Shown here in pieces: positions 41,085-50,632 of a stretch of 64,000 nucleotides of DNA. The translations under genes were made by a program, and so were the position numbers. This DNA is from Bizionia myxarmorum. GTDB lineage: Bacteria > Bacteroidota > Bacteroidia > Flavobacteriales > Flavobacteriaceae. Location of the stretch: assembly GCF_008086205.1 (NCBI RefSeq), contig NZ_VSKK01000004.1, forward strand, positions 62,001 through 126,000. The letters are read 5' to 3'. The notes beneath the pieces were generated by a model. That model was not told where the DNA came from. It ran no database searches and worked only from the letters and a program-made list of their open reading frames with translations. How positions within the stretch are numbered: the stretch's first letter is position 1; the number at the start of each line of letters is the position of its first letter.

Positions 41085-41966
41085 TTATTGATTGTATCCA
41101 AAACGCTTCAATTGGCGTTGATCACTACGCCAGTTTTTATTAACCTTTACATAAAGTTCTAGATGAACTTGCTTGCCGAAAAATTTCTCTAAATCCTTTC
41201 TAGCTTCAATTCCAACACGTTTTAAAGCGGAACCTTTATGGCCAATTATAATACCTTTTTGAGTTTCGCGCTCGACCATAATTACGGAACGCATGCGGAT
41301 AATTTCTTCTTCCTCAAAAAATTCTTCCGTATCAATTTCAACAGCATACGGAATTTCCTTTTTATAATGTATCAAGATTTTCTCCCGAATAGTTTCATTT
41401 ACAAAAAACCGTTCAGGCTTATCTGTTAATTGATCTTTAGGATAAAATGCTGGAGATTCTGGCAATAATTCTATAATTCTACCAAACACTTCTTTTACTT
41501 GAAAACCTTCCAAAGCAGAAATAGCAAATATTTCAGCATTTGGCACTTTTAAGGCCCAAGCTTGAACTTGTTCTTCTAGTTGTGTTTGATCAGATTTATC
41601 AATTTTATTTAGAAGTAATAAAACGGGAATTTTGGAACCGGTTATTCTATTAAAAAAGGCTTCATCTTTAAGTTCCTTTTCACCTATTTCCACCATATAA
41701 ATAAGCACGTCCGCATCATCAAAAGCAGATTTCACGAAATCCATCATAGATTCCTGAAGCTCATAAGCTGGCTTGATAATTCCAGGCGTATCCGATAAAA
41801 CCATCTGAAAATCGTCTCCATTTACAATCCCTAAAATACGGTGACGTGTAGTTTGTGCTTTGGATGTAATAATCGATAATTTTTCACCCACAAAAGCGTT
41901 CATCAAGGTTGACTTCCCCACATTTGGGTTCCCTATAATATTTACAAATCCGGCTTTATGGTTCAT
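41085..41966 (-). CDS. era: GTPase Era
   Basis: 293 residues: P-loop '[12 protein letters not shown]', switch 'DTPGI', 'NKID', and a C-terminal KH domain with 'KGIIIGHKGSALKRVGIEARKDLEKFFGKQVHLELYVKV' features. It acts in 16S rRNA maturation and 30S assembly. An RNA methyltransferase gene follows upstream on the same strand, 26 bases away. Confidence 0.97.
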   Translation of the reverse strand: MNHKAGFVNIIGNPNVGKSTLMNAFVGEKLSIITSKAQTTRHRILGIVNGDDFQMVLSDTPGIIKPAYELQESMMDFVKSAFDDADVLIYMVEIGEKELKDEAFFNRITGSKIPVLLLLNKIDKSDQTQLEEQVQAWALKVPNAEIFAISALEGFQVKEVFGRIIELLPESPAFYPKDQLTDKPERFFVNETIREKILIHYKKEIPYAVEIDTEEFFEEEEIIRMRSVIMVERETQKGIIIGHKGSALKRVGIEARKDLEKFFGKQVHLELYVKVNKNWRSDQRQLKRFGYNQ

Positions 41967-41992
41967 ACACGTAACATTTTATCAAGGCAAAG

Positions 41993-42451
41993 TTACAACC
42001 TTGGTTTATTTATTCCCCTATCATACATAACAATACTTCCTGCTACGGAGACGTTGAGGCTTAATTCCGATTTAAATTTGACTAAAAAATGGCTTTTCTC
42101 AATGGCTTGTTTAGATAAACCATGATCTTCCGCACCCAGCAAATAAACACAACGTCTGGGGTGGTGAAATGTTTCTAAATTTTCGGCTTCGTCTGTTAAT
42201 TCTACACCAACAATTCGGGCGCCTTTTGGAAGATTCTGAAAAAAATCATCAAAGTTTTCATAATGAAAATAAGGCATAGATTTTACCGCATTATGCGTAT
42301 CACAAGCTTGTTTGGCATAACGATTTCCAATAGTAAAGATAAAACTAGCACCTAAATTTTGAGCTGAACGCCAAAGCACACCTAGATTTTCAGGTGTTTT
42401 ACCATTTTGAATTCCAATGCCAAAAAATTCATTTTCAAAATTATTTATCAT
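41993..42451 (-). CDS. SPOUT-family RNA methyltransferase (TrmH type)
   Basis: 152 residues matching the SpoU/TrmH methylase domain: 'GIQNGKTPENLGVLWRSAQNLGA', 'VYLLGAEDHGLSKQAIEKS' and 'LSLNVSVAGSIVMYD', the three knot motifs that bind SAM. It is shorter than full TrmH and probably methylates a ribose in tRNA or rRNA. It is in a minus-strand run with era and the class I methyltransferase. Confidence 0.9.
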   Translation of the reverse strand: MINNFENEFFGIGIQNGKTPENLGVLWRSAQNLGASFIFTIGNRYAKQACDTHNAVKSMPYFHYENFDDFFQNLPKGARIVGVELTDEAENLETFHHPRRCVYLLGAEDHGLSKQAIEKSHFLVKFKSELSLNVSVAGSIVMYDRGINKPRL

Positions 42452-42477
42452 GGCTGCAATTTACGAAAAAAGGAAAT

Positions 42478-43545
42478 TTAAATATGCTTTAAAATCCAAA
42501 GTTCCACTTCTTCTGAAGCGCGCCAATGCTGATCTCTTTTGGTATTACTTGAAGCGGTTTTAACAGATTTCTTAAAACATTTTTCTAGTTGAAATCTATT
42601 ACCGTCGGCTAATTCCAATTCTATAGGATGCTCTTTTGTTACTTGTGTTATCTGTGCTAAATTTGAGAAAATAACCACTATTCTCCCATCAGGTAGAAGG
42701 CGCTTTTTTGCTTCAGCAAAGAAATCTGGAAATAAGTTTTTACTGTAATAAATAGCCTCATCCAACCTATCCAAACTGCGCGAACTTGGCAACCAAGGCG
42801 GATTAAAAACAATCAATTCAGTTGGTTTTTCCCATTTCCCAAATAAAGATCCGAAATCTAATTCCAGTTTTCTAGATAGCTTTGTTGTTCCCATAAACTC
42901 ACGCAATCCAATAATAGCATTGGGGTTGATATCGGTAGCAAATACTTTTTGAAAACCATGCTGAAGCATCTGAAGCGATAATACGCCACAGCCTACGCCA
43001 ACATCTATGGCTGTTTTTTTTGGTCCATCGTAACGTTTCAACCAATTATCAAAAAGTTCTAAATGTTCAAAACGTGTTGGGAAATAGGTTCCGTAATAAG
43101 GATGAATTTTATTCCGTAAAACAGGAATAGAAATGCCATTTTTATACCATTGCCAAGCGCTATTTAATCCTTGTACCTGCGGAAAAGTTAAAAAGAAATG
43201 ATTGTTTTCTGGATAAAATTTCTCAAGCCAACCAATTTTAGGCGATTTTTTTGCGGCTAGCTTCTGATTAACCACTTCTAACAAAACTAAATTTGAAAGC
43301 TTTCTATATTCAGCTCGATATGCTTGCTGCTCCTTAAAGGATTTGTTTGGAAACTTTGATTTTAAATAATTATGGATTTCCTGTAAAAGCAACATGCCAT
43401 CACCAAAAGCACCATCAATAAGCACAGTTTGCCCTTTTGTTAATTCTTTTATTATTGGTCTAGCATCTGAATCTAAATTAAAAACTAATTGATTTTCATT
43501 AAACGCCAATGGCACTGGCTTATTCACTTTTAAATCCGTATTCAT
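42478..43545 (-). CDS. Class I SAM-dependent methyltransferase
   Basis: 355 residues. The SAM-binding motif is 'AIDVGVGCGVLSLQML' and the catalytic motif 'FNPPWLPSS' (NPPW), as in RsmC- and PrmC-like N- or rRNA-base methyltransferases. The N-terminal ~170 residues are not recognisable. The substrate is not clear. Confidence 0.8.
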   Translation of the reverse strand: MNTDLKVNKPVPLAFNENQLVFNLDSDARPIIKELTKGQTVLIDGAFGDGMLLLQEIHNYLKSKFPNKSFKEQQAYRAEYRKLSNLVLLEVVNQKLAAKKSPKIGWLEKFYPENNHFFLTFPQVQGLNSAWQWYKNGISIPVLRNKIHPYYGTYFPTRFEHLELFDNWLKRYDGPKKTAIDVGVGCGVLSLQMLQHGFQKVFATDINPNAIIGLREFMGTTKLSRKLELDFGSLFGKWEKPTELIVFNPPWLPSSRSLDRLDEAIYYSKNLFPDFFAEAKKRLLPDGRIVVIFSNLAQITQVTKEHPIELELADGNRFQLEKCFKKSVKTASSNTKRDQHWRASEEVELWILKHI

Positions 43546-43629
43546 AGGTGGGCTTTCATTTATAATAAGGTGATTTATTCAGTTATGGATTTTACTTTTT
43601 TTATAATTGATTTCAGTTTTAGCAGCGTA

Positions 43630-44553
43630 TTATCTTAATGAACCTTCTGGAAACTTCACTTTTTCTGGTGCTGCATTCAACAAAGGTAAGGCATATCTTA
43701 AAATACGATTTCGTCTGTCTGTGGTATCTTTGGGTTCTACGGGATAAGAAATCACCGCTTCCATCCAAGCAAAAGAGTTGATTCTAAAGTATACGGCTGG
43801 ATCCCATTGCAGGTGCTTTTTATCCGCCAAATTTGGATAACGTTCTTTAAAATCCCTTCTAGAAGCTTCTAACAAGCAATTTTCTATAAACTGTAAATCA
43901 CTGGTATAAGCAACCTGAAGTGGGGTCTCATTCCAAATAAAAGGTGCTTCAAACCCAGAGTAGTTAATAATTTCTTCTCGTAAAATTAAACTATTAGGAA
44001 ATCTTATTATTCGGCCACTAATGCGGTCATTTACCAAATAATCGCCACTACATTCTTGTATGGACGTATCCAAATAACCTATCTCTATAACATCACCGCG
44101 GAACCCTTTTATTTGAATCCGGTCTCCCACCAAATACGAGCGGCGAAAAATTAAATAAATCCAAGCAATAAATGAGGATATTGGAGCTTGCAGGGCAAAA
44201 CCTAAAACCAAAGAAATTAAACCGAAACTTACCGCGGCTGCTACCAAGTTTTGGAATAAAAAGGCTGCGCCAACAATAAGGCTTAAAAAGATAGCTAAAA
44301 ACCTAACTATGCGCAGTAGATTATAACTATCACCTTCCAAATAATCTTGTTTGGTTATAATTTTAGCAATAATTTTACTGATCAGGAAGATTAAGCAAAT
44401 TAGGAATAAGCTTAACGTAAACTTTTTCATAAATGGAATGTACTCCGCCCAAGAATCGAAGATCTCCAGGTTTAATAAATAATTAACGATAATTAATAAG
44501 GCTGCTGTAACACCATAAATAATCATCCAACGTTTATTGTTTTGAATTTTCAT
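43630..44553 (-). CDS. MscS family mechanosensitive channel
   Basis: 307 residues with about four transmembrane helices, the last pore-lining helix region 'LVAAAVSFGLISLVLGFALQAPISSFIAWIYLIFRR', and the beta domain 'YLVGDRIQIKGFRGDVIEIGYLDTSIQE'. It releases solutes on osmotic downshock. No partner gene. Confidence 0.93.
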   Translation of the reverse strand: MKIQNNKRWMIIYGVTAALLIIVNYLLNLEIFDSWAEYIPFMKKFTLSLFLICLIFLISKIIAKIITKQDYLEGDSYNLLRIVRFLAIFLSLIVGAAFLFQNLVAAAVSFGLISLVLGFALQAPISSFIAWIYLIFRRSYLVGDRIQIKGFRGDVIEIGYLDTSIQECSGDYLVNDRISGRIIRFPNSLILREEIINYSGFEAPFIWNETPLQVAYTSDLQFIENCLLEASRRDFKERYPNLADKKHLQWDPAVYFRINSFAWMEAVISYPVEPKDTTDRRNRILRYALPLLNAAPEKVKFPEGSLR

Positions 44554-44724
44554 AAAGTTCCATTTCTTCCATAAAATGTGAAAATAATACTTCTATTAAA
44601 CTATTAACGCATTTTACACTGAAAAAGAGCGCTTCTAGTGAAATAAATTATCCGCATTGCAAACATTCTTATAGTTTACATTATAAAAAATTATTAGAGC
44701 AGGATATTTCTACGCAGTATTGCT

Positions 44725-44732
44725 TAAATTTG
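44725..44732 (+). promoter_or_regulatory. -7 element TAAATTTG of the SDR gene
   Basis: TAAATTTG matches TAnnTTTG, 60 bases before the ATG. No clean -33 box at the right distance. Confidence 0.45.
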
Positions 44733-44792
44733 ATACTTTAAGAAAAACAGTACGTTTTTGAAATGCAATTAAAAAGGTTTCAAAAATGAAAC

Positions 44793-45527
44793 ATGAAAAA
44801 ACAAGACATGAAAAGTTTAAAAAATAAGAAAGCCATAATTACAGGCGGAAGCCGTGGTTTGGGTAAAGCTACAGCAGTTGCATTTGCACAAGAAGGCATT
44901 GATATAGCTATTACTGGCCGAAGTGAAGACGTTTTAAAAGAAACCGTTAAAGAATTAGAAGCATTAGGCGTCAAAGCTATTTACGCGGTATTTGATGTGG
45001 GTAATTATGAAGATGTAAAAACAGGTATTGCATCCATTATTGATAGGTTTGGCACCGTAGATATTTTGGTAAACAATGCTGGAATAGCCGCTTTTGGATC
45101 ATTTAACGACATGGATGTGAAAGAATGGAGTCAAATTATTCAGACCAATTTAATGGGCATGTACTTTGTAACCAAAGAAGTTTTACCTCATTTAATTGAT
45201 CAAAACGAAGGTGATATTATAAATGTATCCTCTACAGCCGGACTTAATGGAAATGCCAACACATCTGCCTACTCGGCATCTAAATTTGCGGTTATTGGTA
45301 TGTCTGAAGCTTTAATGAAAGAAGTACGAAAACATAATATTCGCGTTTGCACATTAACGCCAAGCACCATTGCCTCCGATATGTCTATTGAATTGGGCAT
45401 TGCTACTAAAGATTCTGAAGACAGCGTTTTACAACCTGAAGATTTTGCCGAATTAATTATTGCAGGCTTAAAATTACCAAGACGCGCTATGCTTAAAAGC
45501 GCCGCTTTATGGTCTACAAATCCGTAA
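44793..45527 (+). CDS. Short-chain dehydrogenase/reductase (FabG-like)
   Basis: 244 residues: cofactor motif 'TGGSRGLGKATA' (TGxxxGxG), 'NNAG', catalytic 'YSASK', and 'SSTAGLNGNANTSAY' supplying the Ser. It is close to 3-oxoacyl-ACP reductase but the substrate cannot be told from sequence. A second ATG at 44808 gives an alternative start. It has its own promoter element and terminator. Confidence 0.9.
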   Translation: MKKQDMKSLKNKKAIITGGSRGLGKATAVAFAQEGIDIAITGRSEDVLKETVKELEALGVKAIYAVFDVGNYEDVKTGIASIIDRFGTVDILVNNAGIAAFGSFNDMDVKEWSQIIQTNLMGMYFVTKEVLPHLIDQNEGDIINVSSTAGLNGNANTSAYSASKFAVIGMSEALMKEVRKHNIRVCTLTPSTIASDMSIELGIATKDSEDSVLQPEDFAELIIAGLKLPRRAMLKSAALWSTNP

Positions 45528-45562
45528 AAAAAAAGCTAATTTCTATTAACTCATAAAGTAAA

Positions 45563-45610
45563 GCGCGGGTTTTTTCTGAAGAAAATTCTTTAGTAAGAAT
45601 CCGCGTTTTT
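45563..45610 (+). terminator. Terminator of the SDR gene
   Basis: GCGGGTT (45565-45571) pairs with AATCCGC (45598-45604) with one G.T, then a T run; a small inner hairpin lies in the loop. Confidence 0.55.
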
Positions 45611-45644
45611 ATATCCAAAAGCATTCAAAAAAACATTTTGTTTA

Positions 45645-46625
45645 ATGAACTCCTTTCCAGTAACAGCTTCCACCCTATCCGAAATAGATTTGGGCATCTT
45701 TATAATGGATAGATATAGTCTGCCTGAAACTTCTCATTGCAAATTATTCCGAACAGGCATTAATCATACTTACTTTATTACGAATACCGAAGCTAAACAT
45801 GTCGTTCGCGTTTATTGTTACAACTGGCGAACGCTCAGAGAAATTGAAGAAGAGCTTAAACTATTAGTTCTTCTTAAAAATGAAAATCTGTCCGTTTCAT
45901 TTCCTATTGCGGATAAAAACGGTGATTTTATTCAAGAAATTAATGCACCTGAAGGCAAGCGTTATGTCGTGCTTTTTTCGTTTGCAGTTGGCGATAAAAT
46001 TCGGTTTATGGATAATGAAACCTGTTTTGAAATTGGTAAGATAATGGCTAACATGCACAAAATTACAACCCATAAAAAAATTGATAGAGTTCAATATACC
46101 AACGGAGTTCTTCTAGAAAAATCTTACAACTATTTAAAATCGTTTTTCAATGAAGATTTAGAATCTATGAAATTATTTAAAAGTATGAGTGAAATTATTT
46201 CTGGAAAATTTGACAACTATTCATTGAATGAACGTCAAAAAGGGATTGTTCATTTGGACATTTGGTATGATAATTTGAGTGTTGCAAGTGATAGGGAAAT
46301 TACTCTTTTCGACTTTGATAATTGTGGAAATGGACCGTTCATTTTAGATATTGGCTATTTCTGTAAACAGTTATTCTTTATTGAATCGGATAAAAATAAC
46401 TATGAATTAAAAAAGTCTCATTTTTTAAATGGCTACCAATCGGAAAGAAAACTATTAGAAAGCGAAATCGCATTATTACCAGAAGCAGGTGCTTCTATAT
46501 TTTTATTTTATCTGGGCGTGCAAGCCCAGCGCTTTGATTGGTCTAATATATTTTTATCAGAAAACTATTTGAATATGTTAGTTGGACGCATAAAATCTTG
46601 GATGGATTATCACGACATAAAATAG
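45645..46625 (+). CDS. Aminoglycoside/homoserine-kinase-like phosphotransferase
   Basis: 326 residues, protein-kinase-like fold of the APH family: 'HVVRVYCYNWRTLREIEEELKLLVLL' (N-lobe Lys/Glu region), catalytic 'HLDIWYDN' (HxDxxxxN) and 'DFDNCG' (metal Asp). The natural substrate is probably a small alcohol or amine metabolite, not necessarily a drug. It has its own terminator. Confidence 0.85.
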   Translation: MNSFPVTASTLSEIDLGIFIMDRYSLPETSHCKLFRTGINHTYFITNTEAKHVVRVYCYNWRTLREIEEELKLLVLLKNENLSVSFPIADKNGDFIQEINAPEGKRYVVLFSFAVGDKIRFMDNETCFEIGKIMANMHKITTHKKIDRVQYTNGVLLEKSYNYLKSFFNEDLESMKLFKSMSEIISGKFDNYSLNERQKGIVHLDIWYDNLSVASDREITLFDFDNCGNGPFILDIGYFCKQLFFIESDKNNYELKKSHFLNGYQSERKLLESEIALLPEAGASIFLFYLGVQAQRFDWSNIFLSENYLNMLVGRIKSWMDYHDIK

Positions 46626-46686
46626 CACGTTTTCATCATTAAGTTCGCTAGCATATAGACGAGATAAAATTAGAAAAGACATTCAA

Positions 46687-46728
46687 AAAAGCAGTTAAAA
46701 TTTCGGAAGAAATCTTAACTGCTTTTTA
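46687..46728 (+). terminator. Terminator of the APH-like gene
   Basis: AAAAGCAGTTAA pairs with TTAACTGCTTTT around a loop, followed by T. Confidence 0.8.
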
Positions 46729-46920
46729 ATTATAATGTGATATGCTAATTATTACTTTAAAACGTTAATCGATTGTTTACGACCACTAATTTTTAATTTT
46801 ACTAAAAAACATTTTTTTTTAAGATTGAAAAACCTACTACTTCTTTGCTTTTAGTTTACCGATTAAACGTTAACTGCAATATATAATTATGTCTCCAAAA
46901 TGGCTGATAATCGTTTCTTT

Positions 46921-48096
46921 TTAAGCAACCAGTTTTTCTTTCGTTATTTTATCTACAACAATAGATATGGCACCATCTCCAGTAACGTTACAGGCTGTAC
47001 CAAAACTATCCATAGCAATATATAAAGCAATCATTAACCCTAACATTTCTTCGTTAAAGCCTAGCATAGATTGCAAAATACCTACAGCAGCCATTATCGC
47101 CCCTCCAGGTACGCCGGGCGCGGCAACCATGGCAATTCCCAACATAAAAATAAAACCAGCAAAAAGTGCAAAACTAAAGGGCATTCCTTCTAAAATCATT
47201 AAGGCCATCGCGCAAGCCGTTATTTTCATGATACTTCCAGATAAGTGAATAGTTGCACACAAAGGAATAACAAATCCAGCAATTTTTTCTGAAACACCAT
47301 TTTTCATAGCCTGCTCTAATGTAACAGGAATAGTAGCTGCAGACGATTGCGTGCCTAAAGCAGTAAAATAGGCCGGCATCATGGTTCCTAATAATTTTAA
47401 AGGATTCTTTTTAACGAGTACTCCTGCAATGGTATATTGAAGCAATAACAATAAAATATGTAAAGCAAAAATAACACCAATAATACTTATAAAAACAGAT
47501 AAAATAGAGAACACTTTTCCACTAAAAGCCATACTAGCAAAAATACCCAAAATAAACAATGGTAATAGTGGCACAATTACATTTTCAATTAATTGCATGA
47601 TGATTTTCTGAAAATCTTTAACCACAAACTTTAAACTCGATTTTTCTTGATAGGATAGGCCTAATCCAATAACAAAAGCCAAAACTAAAGCCGACATAAC
47701 ATCCAATACAGGCGGAATGGTAATACTAAAATAGGGTAATAATTCCCGTCCAGAATCGGCAATTTGCGCCGCATCTTTTACATGAGACTGTAAAAGCTGG
47801 GGAAATATATTGGAAGTTGCAAAATACGTCATAAAGCCTGAAAAAAGGGTTGATCCATAGGCAATAACAGCCGTTACCAACAGTAATTTACCCGCACCTT
47901 TACCCAAGTCGGAAATGGCTGGCATAATTAATCCCATAATAATTAAGGGAATGGCAAAATTTAAAAATTGACCAAAAAAGGCATTAAAGGTTGTGAAAAT
48001 TCTATTAAACGATTCTGGCAAATACAAACCGAAAAGAATACCTAAAACTATGGCTAAAAAAACTTTGAATAATAAGTTTGAAAATAAACGTTTCAT
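46921..48096 (-). CDS. Dicarboxylate/amino acid:cation symporter (DAACS)
   Basis: 391 residues with about eight membrane helices and two re-entrant hairpins. Signature segments are 'ALGTQSSAATIPVT' (the Ser-rich HP1 motif), 'IPLCATIHLSGSIMKI' and 'NVTGDGAISIVV' near the end. It takes up glutamate, aspartate, serine or dicarboxylates with Na+ or H+. The exact substrate is not readable from the sequence. Confidence 0.93.
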   Translation of the reverse strand: MKRLFSNLLFKVFLAIVLGILFGLYLPESFNRIFTTFNAFFGQFLNFAIPLIIMGLIMPAISDLGKGAGKLLLVTAVIAYGSTLFSGFMTYFATSNIFPQLLQSHVKDAAQIADSGRELLPYFSITIPPVLDVMSALVLAFVIGLGLSYQEKSSLKFVVKDFQKIIMQLIENVIVPLLPLFILGIFASMAFSGKVFSILSVFISIIGVIFALHILLLLLQYTIAGVLVKKNPLKLLGTMMPAYFTALGTQSSAATIPVTLEQAMKNGVSEKIAGFVIPLCATIHLSGSIMKITACAMALMILEGMPFSFALFAGFIFMLGIAMVAAPGVPGGAIMAAVGILQSMLGFNEEMLGLMIALYIAMDSFGTACNVTGDGAISIVVDKITKEKLVA

Positions 48097-48349
48097 AGGC
48101 TATTTTAATTATTACAGACTGGAAATACTTTTATGGCTTCTTTTTAAGTCCGCTAATATACAGCCAATGTCAGAAACGAAAGCCTTGCACCTATTGTTTT
48201 TTAATTGCTAGTATTCATAATCTTCAACGCTAGTGCTTTATTGGAAAACATCCAATTTCATTTCAAGAATTATTTTTAATGAAAGACCGTCATTTTTAGT
48301 AATTTAGAAAATCCAATAATTTTAAAATTCAGAGTAAAAACAGAAGTTT

Positions 48350-49282
48350 ATGCCTATAGAAAACATACCGGAAATTTATATTTCGAATAAAAACAAACAA
48401 CCTGATTTATTCGTTTACGATTTCAAAATGACACATGACGTTGTAAAAAGTAAGGTGAATTTAGGTATGAATATGTTTAGTTTTCTTCAAGTTGGAAAAA
48501 AGCACGTTCATTTTTGCTGGAACATCTGTTGCTGTTAATAAAGACCAATCCTTATTACTAAAAAAAGGAAATTGGCTTTGGACGGAGTTATTAGATACAG
48601 AAACAATTTACTACTGCAAACTATTCTTCTTTTCTGAAAAAAACTAAAAGAGTTTTTAGAAAAACACACGGGAAACAAACAATTGATTAAAGATGAAATT
48701 CCATACTTTATTATTAGGAATGACGCATATATCACTTCATATTTAAATTCATTAGCAACAATAAGTGAGGCACCTGCACTATTTATGGAGAATTTATTAG
48801 CCGTAAAATTTGAAGAATTGATGCTTTATTTAATTCAGAAATATGGCAAAAAGTTTGAACTTTTTTTACAATCCTTGGTTGTAAATGAAAAATCTGCATT
48901 TGAAAAAATTGTAGAAAGCAAAATACATTCTAACTTAAATTTGGAAGAAATCGCCTTTTTATGTCACATGAGTTTATCCACTTTCGAACGTCATTTTATA
49001 GATGAATATAAAGTTTCACCTGGAAAATGGCTGTTAGACAAACGACTTCAAAAAGCGAAAGAAACGCTGGAAATTGGTTTATTAAAACCCTCGGATATTT
49101 ACTTGGATTTTGGCTATAGCAACTTATCCAATTTTAGTATTGCTTTTAAAAATAAATTTGGATTTAATCCGAGTGAAGTAGCGCTTATATTTAATGAAAA
49201 TGAAAATTTGGGCTGTTTTCATAAGTCTTTGAACGATTTTAATAAGCGTTTGAATCACTTCTCTTTGTATCTTTATATCTGA
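48350..49282 (+). pseudogene. AraC family regulator broken by two compensating frameshifts
   Basis: An ExsA-like N-terminal domain starts at 48350 and an AraC DNA-binding domain ends at 49282 ('HSNLNLEEIAFLCHMSLSTFERHFIDEYKVSPGKWL', 'LKPSDIYLDFGYSNLSNFSIAFKNKFGFNPSEV'). The middle is in another frame: an extra T in the T run at 48511-48515 shifts the frame, and a missing A in the run at 48637-48643 restores it. With both corrected the protein reads through 'HVHFAGTSVAVNKDQ' and 'FFFSEKKLKEFLEKH'. Both sites are homopolymers, so sequencing error is a real alternative to inactivation. A separate product from an internal start (TTG at 48683) would contain the DNA-binding part. Confidence 0.8.
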
Positions 49283-49366
49283 CCTAAAAAATAATAAAAC
49301 ACTATAAATATTACATTAGCAGAAGCTGGAGCAAAAAGCATCTAATTATAAAATATGATACAGTAT

Positions 49367-49405
49367 AAAGCGGGATAATTTTCATGAATTACCCCGCTTT
49401 CTTTT
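49367..49405 (+). terminator. Terminator after the AraC gene
   Basis: AAAGCGGGATAATT (49367-49380) pairs with AATTACCCCGCTTT (49387-49400) with mismatches, followed by a T-rich tail. Confidence 0.7.
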
Positions 49406-49407
49406 TA

Positions 49408-49800
49408 AACAAATTTCTTAAGTTACTTCAATAGTTAAAGTCTAGCTTTAAATTAGGTAAGATGGTATTTAAGGGCTATGTTTACTTTTTACCACTATTA
49501 AAATCTATTTACAATAGTAATATGTATTACATAAAAAGAACATACTTGGATAGTTTCTACGAGACGCTAATTAACAGTTTGTTTTGTTCTTCTTTATATT
49601 TTGCTATGTCTCGAAAACGCAAAATAATCTTCCTCCATTAATCAGGTGCAACGAGTGTGCCTGATCAACTCTTTTATCATATTTCTAACGGCAGTTATTC
49701 AAATTAAAACATATTGAATACGGCTACTCGTATTTAAAATATGATAGGAATTTAGAGTTCAAGCAATGTTCATTTTATAAAAACTAAAAATAATTATATC
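49408..49800. other. Gene-free stretch before a small basic protein
   Basis: No reading frame, tRNA or rRNA seen. A weak hairpin ATCAGG ... CCTGAT lies near 49640-49664. The region probably holds the promoter of the small gene at 49801; no consensus -7 element is found. Confidence 0.4.
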
Positions 49801-49914
49801 ATGGCTGTATTAAGAACAAAACTTACAAAAGCAGAATTAAACGCGAAGAAACAGGAAAAAATCCTTAAAAAGGAAGAGGATAAAAAAATGAAGAAACGCA
49901 AATCTAGGGCGTAA
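49801..49914 (+). CDS. 37-residue basic protein, function unknown
   Basis: The frame MAVLRTKLTKAELNAKKQEK continues to 'KKRKSRA' and is almost entirely helical with about 40% Lys/Arg. It has a clear ATG, sits alone and is followed 36 bases later by a strong terminator, which suggests a real transcription unit. It is too short for family recognition. It could be a nucleic-acid or ribosome-binding peptide, or the ORF could be incidental within a small RNA. Confidence 0.55.
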   Translation: MAVLRTKLTKAELNAKKQEKILKKEEDKKMKKRKSRA

Positions 49915-49950
49915 CTTATTTAGAAGAAATAATCTTTGATTATTATTCAA

Positions 49951-49985
49951 AAAAAGGCTGTAAATTACTATTTACAGCCTTTTTA
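49951..49985 (+). terminator. Terminator of the small basic protein gene
   Basis: AAAAAGGCTGTAAAT pairs with ATTTACAGCCTTTTT around a short loop: a long, near-perfect stem. Confidence 0.85.
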
Positions 49986-50120
49986 AATTTCAGAGAGTAT
50001 ACCTGTTTTTTATGATGAAGTCCGCTTTAATCCTCATAAAATTTATGCAATTGTAAAATTATTTATATCTTATAGTCTAACCATTAATTAATCGAGAATA
50101 AAAAAGACAGCATATAAATT

Positions 50121-50627
50121 ATGAGTAGAGGTTTTGTTAAAGAAGATGATCAAGAAGAAGTACCTTTTGTAGCGCCACGAGCAGATTTGCCAGATGGTGT
50201 AACCAACTACGTAACGCAAAATGGCATGGATGAATTGTTAGCCGAAAGACAAGAGTTTGCTCATGAAAAAGAAAATTTAGATCCCACAAATGAAAAGGAA
50301 CGACGCATTGCCGTGAATCATATAAATGCTAAATTACAGTTACTGAACAACCGGATATCTACAGCTAAAATTGTCGATTTAACCAAACAGCCACAAGATG
50401 AAGTCCGATTTGGCGCTTTGATTACTCTAAAAATTGAATCTGCTAAAAAATCACAGCAATATCAAATTGTTGGTGTGGATGAAGCCGATATTGCCAAAGG
50501 AAAGATTTCTTTTATTTCACCTATCGCACGTTTATTAACGGATAAAAAAGTAGGCGAACAAGCCATTTTAAAACTCGCCAAGGAAGACCGCATATTTGAA
50601 GTTTTAGCGATTGATTACCCAATTTAA
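50121..50627 (+). CDS. GreA/GreB-like transcription factor
   Basis: 168 residues. The N-terminal coiled-coil region ('YVTQNGMDELLAERQEF...') and C-terminal FKBP-like domain ('VRFGALITLKIESAKKSQQYQIVGVDEADIAKGKISFISPIARLL') follow the Gre layout, but the N-terminal ~35 residues are an acidic extension. These factors stimulate transcript cleavage in backtracked RNA polymerase. It is convergent with the polymerase gene at 50633 with a 5-base gap. Confidence 0.88.
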   Translation: MSRGFVKEDDQEEVPFVAPRADLPDGVTNYVTQNGMDELLAERQEFAHEKENLDPTNEKERRIAVNHINAKLQLLNNRISTAKIVDLTKQPQDEVRFGALITLKIESAKKSQQYQIVGVDEADIAKGKISFISPIARLLTDKKVGEQAILKLAKEDRIFEVLAIDYPI

Positions 50628-50632
50628 AAAAA

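Noticed and set aside
45645-46625. Aminoglycoside resistance gene
   Set aside because: The HxDxxxxN and DFD motifs only place it in the broad APH/homoserine-kinase fold; nothing indicates drug resistance.
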